Positions 57,054 through 64,000 of a stretch of 64,000 bases of DNA are shown in pieces. Location of the stretch: positions 1 to 64,000 of the forward strand of contig CAVUFN010000007.1 of the NCBI GenBank assembly GCA_963740765.1, in the 5' to 3' direction. A program made the translations under genes and the position numbers. Origin of the DNA: DATLGB01 sp963740765 (GTDB taxonomy: Bacteria; Actinomycetota; Thermoleophilia; Solirubrobacterales; Solirubrobacteraceae). A model generated the notes under the pieces. It was not told the origin of the DNA and searched no databases. It was given only the letters and a program-made list of their open reading frames with translations. Numbering within the stretch: the first letter of the stretch is position 1; every line of letters begins with the position of its first letter.

Positions 57054-57758
57054 CTAGTCCCGCGCGGCGATCAGCGCTTCCAGGAACGCCTCGGCGGATT
57101 GACCCGGAGCGCCGGCGACCTTGGTGCGCAGGCGGTCGGCGAGCTCCTGGGCGAGAGCGCTGCGGGCGCCGGGGTCGAGCTCGTGGCGGCGGGCGAGGAA
57201 CGAGCGGACGACCGCGAGGTCCTCGGCGGTGACACCGGCGGTGTCCCAGCCGTAGGTGCGCTCGGCCCGCAGCGCGGGGTCCGGCGGTGGCGCGGCCGTG
57301 CGCTCGCGCACGACGAGCGTCCCGGCGGCAAGGTCCCCCACCCGTTGGTTGTGGCGGGTGACGAAGATCGCGACCATGGCGATGCCGTACACGCCCGGGA
57401 GGATGTCGATCAGGCGGAGCACGTTGCGGATCGCGGAAGTCACGAAGGTGACCGGGGCGCCCGTGTCGCGGACGACGCGCAGGCCGGTGGCGCGCTTGCC
57501 GGGCGTGCGGCCGCCGGCGCGGACCTCGAAGAGGACGTCATAGCCGAACAGCAGCACGAAGGCGCCGACGGACAGGACGAGCACGAGGATGCCGCCGTCG
57601 AGGATCGCCACGCTGAGCAGGGCGCCGATCGCGCCGACGAACCCGAGGATGAGGACATCGAGCATGGTGGCCAGGAAGCGCGAGCCGATGCCGGCCAGCG
57701 CGAGGTCCACGTCGACCCCCTCGGGCGTCGTGATCGTCAGGAAGTCGCCATGCTGCAC
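57054..57758 (-). CDS. RDD family membrane protein
   Basis: A 234-residue protein with three hydrophobic segments (about 27-50, 50-72 and 105-130) in the RDD fold: GIGSRFLATMLDVLILGFVGAIG, in which R and D are the name-giving residues, then FEVRAGGRTPGKRATGLRVVRDTGAP and RLIDILPGVYGIAMVAIFVTRHNQRVGDLAAGTLVVRER. A soluble helical tail follows (RSFLARRHELDPGARSALAQELADRL). It belongs to the conserved RDD/SpoIIM/MoxR cluster. It starts at ATG 57758, divergent from spoIIM across about 14 bases. Confidence 0.88.
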   Translation of the reverse strand: MQHGDFLTITTPEGVDVDLALAGIGSRFLATMLDVLILGFVGAIGALLSVAILDGGILVLVLSVGAFVLLFGYDVLFEVRAGGRTPGKRATGLRVVRDTGAPVTFVTSAIRNVLRLIDILPGVYGIAMVAIFVTRHNQRVGDLAAGTLVVRERTAAPPPDPALRAERTYGWDTAGVTAEDLAVVRSFLARRHELDPGARSALAQELADRLRTKVAGAPGQSAEAFLEALIAARD

Positions 57759-58679
57759 GGCGTGGAGTGTGCATGAGGCGGCAGCGGTTCGTCGAACAGC
57801 GGTCGGCCGATTGGGACGAGCTCGAGGCGCTGCTCGCGCGCAAGCGCCTGGGGACGGAGGAGGTGCGCCGGCTCGGGACGCTGTACCGCGCCGCCGCGGC
57901 GGATCTCGGCGTCGCGCGGCGCGCGTTCCCGGGCGACGGGCTCACGGAACGGCTGCACGGGTTGGTGCTGCGCAGCCGCCAGGCCGTCTACGCGCAGGCG
58001 GGCCGGCGGGCGTCGGTGTGGGCGTTCCTGAGCCGCGGCTACTGGCAGCGGCTGCGGGAGCGCCCCGGGCTGCTCGCCACCGCGGCGATCCTCGTGCTCG
58101 TCCCGTCCGTGCTCGGCTGGATCTGGGGCCTCCATGACCCGGGCGCGGCCTACGGCGTCGTCCCCGAGCAGTTCCGCAACCGCGGTGGGGATCCGGTCGC
58201 CGGCTCGCTCTCGGTCAGCGACGAGGCGGGCTTCGCGGGCGAGATCTTCACCAACAACATCCGGGTGACGTTCCAGGCGGTGGCGGCCGGCATCACCCTC
58301 GGGCTCGGAACGGCGGCGATGGCGATCTACAACGGCGTCCTGCTCGGGGCGCTCGGCGGCATCTCGCAGCACGACGGCGAGGCGGAGCGCTTCGTCGCGC
58401 TCGTCATCCCGCACGGGATCCTCGAGCTCAGCTGCATCATCGTCGGGGTGATGGCGGGGCTGCGGATCGGGTTCGCGCTCATCGACCCGGGACGGCGGCG
58501 CCGAGTGGATGCGTTACGGGCGGAGTTCCGGCCGGCGATGGAGATCGTGCTCGGGACGATGCCGTGGCTCGTGCTCGCCGGGCTGGTCGAGGGGTTCTTC
58601 ACCGGCTCGGGCCCGACGCTCGTGCCGTCGGTGATCCTGGGCGTCGCCCTCGGGGTCGTCTACTGGGCGCTCTGCGCGC

Positions 58680-59876
<1,197 letters not shown>

Positions 59877-59882
59877 GGCCGC

Positions 59883-59926
59883 GCGTGTCGCTCAGCGGTG
59901 GGTATACCCACCCGTGGGCGACACGC
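59883..59926. repeat. Palindromic element E5: 44-base dyad between moxR and DUF58
   Basis: A perfect 16-base palindrome (GGTGGGTATACCCACC, 59897-59912) sits inside nine-base arms GCGTGTCGC/GCGACACGC (59883-59891 with 59918-59926), all sharing one centre at 59904.5. Nineteen of 22 pairs match. It fills the only sizeable gap in the cluster and may attenuate or process the message. The arms share GAGCGACAC with E1 when read on the other strand. Confidence 0.7.
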
Positions 59927-59934
59927 CCTCGCTG

Positions 59935-60863
<929 letters not shown>

Positions 60864-60864
<1 letters not shown>

Positions 60865-61691
60865 CACGCCGATCCTCGCAGCTTCGGGTCCGGCGGCGGC
60901 TCGCCGGTGCGAGCCAGCAGCGCCCCCATGGCATCGACGTACTCGACGCGCCGCGGGGGCAGCGGGCGGGCGCCGGCTTCGACCGGCCCGAAGCGCTTCC
61001 CGCGCGCGAGCATCAGCAGCAGCGCGGCGGCGAGCAGGATCAGCAGCGCGCCCTTGGCGTTGCCGGGCAACGCCGCGAGACCGGTCGCGGTCCCGTACCC
61101 GTGCGCGGACTCCGCGAAGACCAGCGGGCCGCGGCCGGCGAGGTCGAGCGCGAAGGCGGCGTTGTCGGCGTCCGCCAGGCGCCGGTTCTGCAATGGCGAG
61201 GAGTCGGCGACGAGCGTGACGTCGCCACGCTCGACGACCAGGCCGCCGGGGGACCAGCGCCCGCGGCCGGCGCTCTCGACGCGGCGGTCGGCAACCGTCA
61301 CCGAGGACGGTCCCTGCGACACCCAGCGCAGATCCGCGTCGAAGACGTCGACCCAGCCCAGCGGCCGGCGCCCGCCGGCCACGACGCGCCCGCCGTCCGC
61401 GGCGAAGGCCCGCAGCGCGCGGGCGTCGGCGAGCGGCAGGTCGGGGACGTCGAGCGCGACCACCGTCGCGCCCTCCGGGAGCTTCGCGCTGCGCAACCGC
61501 TCGCGCAGCGCGACGACCGCGACGCCGTTGCGCTTGGCCAGCTCCGCCCACGCCGCGAATCCGCCCGGGGCGGTGCCGAACGACGACGACGGCGGGCCGG
61601 ACGGTCCCGGCGCCAGCGCGCTCGCCAGCCACAGCGCCGCGTTGGCGGCGACGATCGCCGCCGCGATCCAGAGCACCGCCCGCCGGCTCAC
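60864..61691 (-). CDS. DUF4350 domain membrane-anchored protein
   Basis: A 275-residue protein with an N-terminal anchor (about 5-24, AVLWIAAAIVAANAALWLAS) and a second membrane segment near 220-236 (GALLILLAAALLLMLA). The extracytoplasmic part between them has the DUF4350 layout: FGTAPGGFAAWAELAKRNGVAVVALRERL (GTS-like GxxA), ATVVALDVPDLPLADARALRAFAADGGRVVAGG (glutamine amidotransferase-like fold without the catalytic Cys). GTG 61691 makes a GTGA overlap with the DUF4129 gene. It corresponds by position to the DUF4350 member of the mycobacterial moxR2 cluster. Confidence 0.82.
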
Positions 61692-62263
61692 CGCAGCACC
61701 TCCCGCCAGCCTTCGCGGGCGCAGGCGGCGTCGGACGCCTCCGCGGGACGGCCGCCGTAGGCGATCGCGTCGTGGTCGGAGCCGACGCGGTCGAAGGCCG
61801 CGTCGGACAGCTGCGCCGCGATGGCGCCCGTGGTCTCCGACTCGCCGAGGTCGAGCCGGCGGACGCCGGCGCGGAAGCGCAGCCGGACAGCGCGCTCGAA
61901 GTCGCCGGCGCGCTCGGCGGCGTCCGCCTCGCGCTCGAGGTCGCGGGGCGAGGCGACGGGCTCGGCGGCGTCGGCGAGACCGGCCGCGGCCCGCGCCTCG
62001 CGGCGGCGGACGCCGGCCCGCGCAACGAGGGCGGCAGCGACCGCCACGGCGATCCCGAGCAGGATCCACACCAGCCACGACCCGCCGGGCAGTGCGCCGT
62101 CGACGTCGTCGAAGAGCCCCGAGAACCAGTCGCCGACGTCCTCGAGCCGGTCACCCACCCACTGCACCGGCCCCTTGAACGGCCGCGGCACCTGCGTGTC
62201 CCGGTAGCGGCCGCCCGAGAGGATCTCGCGCGCCTGCTCGCGCGCGCTGGTGGCGTCAGCCAC
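61688..62263 (-). CDS. DUF4129 domain protein
   Basis: A 191-residue protein with one central membrane segment (about 64-84, WLVWILLGIAVAVAAALVARAG). The cytosolic C-terminal DUF4129 domain is LEREADAAERAGDFERAVRLRFRAGVRRLDLGESETTGAIAAQLSDAAFDRV. The family also occurs as the tail of transglutaminase-like membrane proteins. The N-terminal AREILSGGRYRDTQVPRPFKGPVQWVGDRL is typical of the actinobacterial stand-alone form. It overlaps the upstream membrane-protein gene by eight bases and DUF4350 by four. Confidence 0.85.
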   Translation of the reverse strand: MADATSAREQAREILSGGRYRDTQVPRPFKGPVQWVGDRLEDVGDWFSGLFDDVDGALPGGSWLVWILLGIAVAVAAALVARAGVRRREARAAAGLADAAEPVASPRDLEREADAAERAGDFERAVRLRFRAGVRRLDLGESETTGAIAAQLSDAAFDRVGSDHDAIAYGGRPAEASDAACAREGWREVLR

Positions 62264-63149
62264 CTCGCGGCGGTGGTGCCTGGGGCGGCAGGAACCCGCT
62301 CGACGGCGGGGCGTCGGGCGCTGGGAGACCTTCCACCGGTGAGGTCGGCGCGGACGACGGCGCCCCGATCCCCCGCGCCAGCAGCGCCAGGTCGAAGCCC
62401 TCCTTGCGCACGCGCAGGTCGAAGTAGATGTACGCCGTGAGTGCGGCGGTGAAGGGCGTCGTCACCGCGAGGGCGGCGATGTTGACGAGCGTCGATACCG
62501 TCGCGTTGAGCAGCGTGTTGTTCGAATCGGCCAGGATCACGCTCCCGAGCAGCCCGCCGAGCATCGCGCTCAGCACCCCGACGATCAGGAAGCCGACCAC
62601 GAGCACGCCGAAGACGCGCCACCAGTGGTCGGCGATCAGCTGGCGCGACCGCCCCATCGCAGCGGTGCCGCGCTTGTCCTCGAACAGCAGTGCCGGCGTG
62701 GCCAGGGAGAACAGCACCCAGGTCCAGACGATGCCGACGATGCACAGCAGCACGCCTCCGATCAGCGCGAGCGTGTAGAGGATCGCCACCCACAGCAGCG
62801 GCAGGAAGCGCCCGAAGGCGTAGCGCAGGGACGCGCCCGCGCCGGCCGGGGAGCCGACGATGTCCCCGCCGATCGCCCGCAGGCAGGCCGCCGCCGTGAG
62901 CGTCTGCGCGAGCAGGGAGATGAGGTTGGTGATGGCGGTGCCGCCCAGCGCCAGCCCGAGATCGTCGTCGGTCAACGTCGACTGGCCGGCGAAGTCGAAG
63001 GCCGCCTCGTTGCTCGACGCGAGGACGAGCGTGTTGAGGATCGACACCGGGACGACGATCACGAGCGTGCAGAGCACGAGCGTGCCGAAGTTCCGCCGCA
63101 CCGCGCTGAACGCCGCGTCCAGCAGCTCCCCCACGCTCAGCGGCTTCAC
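62256..63149 (-). CDS. Multi-pass membrane protein (GPDPase-membrane-domain-like)
   Basis: A 297-residue protein with about six hydrophobic segments, for example GTLVLCTLVIVVPVSILNTLVL, LLWVAILYTLALIGGVLLCIVGIVWTWVLFSLATPALLFEDKRG and VFGVLVVGFLIVGVLSAMLGGLLG. The N-terminus MKPLSVGELLDAAFSAVRRNF is typical of the membrane domain seen in glycerophosphodiester phosphodiesterase-like proteins. The tail is Pro-rich and cytosolic. It is the first gene of the DUF4129-DUF4350-moxR-DUF58 operon, starting at ATG 63149 ten bases after ftsX. Confidence 0.8.
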   Translation of the reverse strand: MKPLSVGELLDAAFSAVRRNFGTLVLCTLVIVVPVSILNTLVLASSNEAAFDFAGQSTLTDDDLGLALGGTAITNLISLLAQTLTAAACLRAIGGDIVGSPAGAGASLRYAFGRFLPLLWVAILYTLALIGGVLLCIVGIVWTWVLFSLATPALLFEDKRGTAAMGRSRQLIADHWWRVFGVLVVGFLIVGVLSAMLGGLLGSVILADSNNTLLNATVSTLVNIAALAVTTPFTAALTAYIYFDLRVRKEGFDLALLARGIGAPSSAPTSPVEGLPAPDAPPSSGFLPPQAPPPRGG

Positions 63150-63159
63150 GGCCGGGAGG

Positions 63160-64000
63160 CTACACGCGCAGGAAGCGCCGCAACGACAGGCCCGAGCCGA
63201 GGGCGGAGACGCCCACGCTCGCGACCAGCAGCACGACGACGAGCACGCCGAAGTTGATCGTCTGCGGCGCCGCGATCAGCGCGAAGTCGCTCGCCAGTGG
63301 ATCGACCAGCGCGATCTTGATGACCCCGAGCAGCCCGATCGCCGCGATCCCGCCCAGCGCGCCGAGCAGGATGCCCTCGAGCACGAACGGCCAGCGGATG
63401 AACCAGTCGGTGGCGCCGACGAGCTTCATGACCTCGACCTCACGGCGGCGGGAGTACAGCGACAGCCTGATCGTGTTGCCGATCAGCAGCATCGACGCGA
63501 TCGCCAGCAAGGAGGCCAGGCCCGCCATCGCGTACTTCACGACGCGCGTGGCGGTGAGGATCTTGTTGGTGTCGTCCTCGCGGTTGCGGACCTCGTCGAT
63601 CGACTTGTCGACCGGCACGCGGTCCCCGCCCGACGGCGCCAGCGGCGACAGCGCGTTGCGCACGTCGGCGATGTTGTCCGGCGAGTCCGGCGTGATGCGG
63701 AAGGTGTCGGGCAGCGGGTTGGAGCCCAGCAGCTTGTACGCCTCCGGGTTGCGCTTCTTCTGCTCCGCGTAGGCCTGCTGCTTGGAGACGAACTGCACCG
63801 ACTTCACGTGGGGCGTGCCCTCGAGCAGCGTCTGCACCCGCTCGATGTCGCCCTTCGTCGCGTCCGTGTTGAGGTAGACGTCGGCGATGACGCGCCCGCG
63901 CACCTCGTTGGCGGCGCCCGTGGTCGCCTGGACCATCGGGATGAAGACGCCCAGGACGAGCACCGTCACCAGCACGGTCGCCATGGCGGCGAACGACGGG
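63160..64000 (-). CDS. ftsX: Cell division protein FtsX, 5'-truncated by window edge
   Basis: About 280 codons are present, and the frame continues past the window end, so the N-terminus is missing. It has the FtsX architecture: first membrane helix (MATVLVTVLVLGVFIPMV), extracellular loop with IADVYLNTDATKGDIERVQTLLEGTPHVKSVQFVSKQQAYAEQKKRNPEAYKLLGSNPLPDTFRI, then three helices, with RLSLYSRRREVEVMKLVGATDWFIRWPFVLEGILLGALGG carrying the coupling region. With FtsE it controls peptidoglycan hydrolases at the septum. ftsE should lie just beyond the edge. It is followed ten bases later by the membrane-protein gene, so the two may be co-transcribed. Confidence 0.95.
   Translation of the reverse strand, partial: PSFAAMATVLVTVLVLGVFIPMVQATTGAANEVRGRVIADVYLNTDATKGDIERVQTLLEGTPHVKSVQFVSKQQAYAEQKKRNPEAYKLLGSNPLPDTFRITPDSPDNIADVRNALSPLAPSGGDRVPVDKSIDEVRNREDDTNKILTATRVVKYAMAGLASLLAIASMLLIGNTIRLSLYSRRREVEVMKLVGATDWFIRWPFVLEGILLGALGGIAAIGLLGVIKIALVDPLASDFALIAAPQTINFGVLVVVLLVASVGVSALGSGLSLRRFLRV

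Overview
This is a gene-dense (about 95% coding), very GC-rich actinobacterial chromosome segment. Three things point to the class Thermoleophilia (Solirubrobacterales such as Conexibacter, Solirubrobacter or Baekduia): a canonical actinobacterial mce operon, a MoxR/DUF58 cluster in mycobacterium-like order, and a dissociated type II fatty acid synthase operon. The lineage call is inference from gene content and protein style. Most co-directional genes overlap by 1-4 bases (ATGA, GTGA or TGATG junctions), and many convergent pairs overlap by 20-75 bases. There are no insertion sequences, prophage genes or CRISPR arrays.

Layout. 1-3.5 kb: a partial glutathionyl-hydroquinone reductase, an L-asparaginase and an M20 dipeptidase read leftwards, facing a small NYN-domain protein. 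3.5-8.3 kb: DJ-1/PfpI protein, infA (apparently starting at ATT), methyltransferase, an LPG-synthase-like membrane protein and glycogen phosphorylase. 8.3-12 kb: a TetR regulator with two divergent MpaB-type oxygenases, then an ABC1/AarF kinase. 12-22 kb: yrbEA-yrbEB-mceABCDEF lipid-import operon with a visible promoter and operator-like dyad. 22-25.3 kb: an AAA ATPase with a palindromic, probably leaderless promoter, HAD phosphatase, secreted protein, SpoT-like HD protein and TfoX-N protein. 25.4-36 kb: a secreted calcium-binding repeat protein, FAD oxidase, stand-alone LigD polymerase, two CocE-type hydrolases, Ig-like protein, VOC protein and DHH phosphoesterase. 35.6-36.8 kb: tmRNA (ssrA), a DUF2277 protein and a decayed AbiEi-like gene bracketed by two related palindromes.

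36.8-39 kb: flavin disulfide oxidoreductase, ECF sigma factor and zinc-finger anti-sigma. 39-45.5 kb: leftward fabD-fabH-fabG-acpP-fabF-accD-maoC-fabI, which supplies every step of fatty acid elongation in one transcript, with two GC palindromes at its promoter. 45.5-48.3 kb: SRPBCC protein, HAD phosphatase and a GAF histidine kinase/LuxR response regulator pair. 48.3-51.1 kb: site-2 protease, a GST-like protein and a secreted protein, the last two broken by five apparent single-base insertions. 51.1-54.8 kb: smpB, FKBP, RNase R-like exonuclease and S41 protease. SmpB, tmRNA and RNase R act together in ribosome rescue. 54.8-57 kb: GltD-like subunit and methyltransferase. 57-63.1 kb: the RDD/SpoIIM/DUF58/MoxR/DUF4350/DUF4129/membrane-protein cluster. 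63.2 kb to the end: partial ftsX.

The most notable signals are the ATT start of infA, the palindromic repeat family (two copies bracketing the AbiEi remnant), the tmRNA tag ending QLAA, the self-contained promoter of the ATPase gene, and the localised run of frameshifts at 50.06-50.83 kb. I did not identify a wholly new multi-gene system with confidence.
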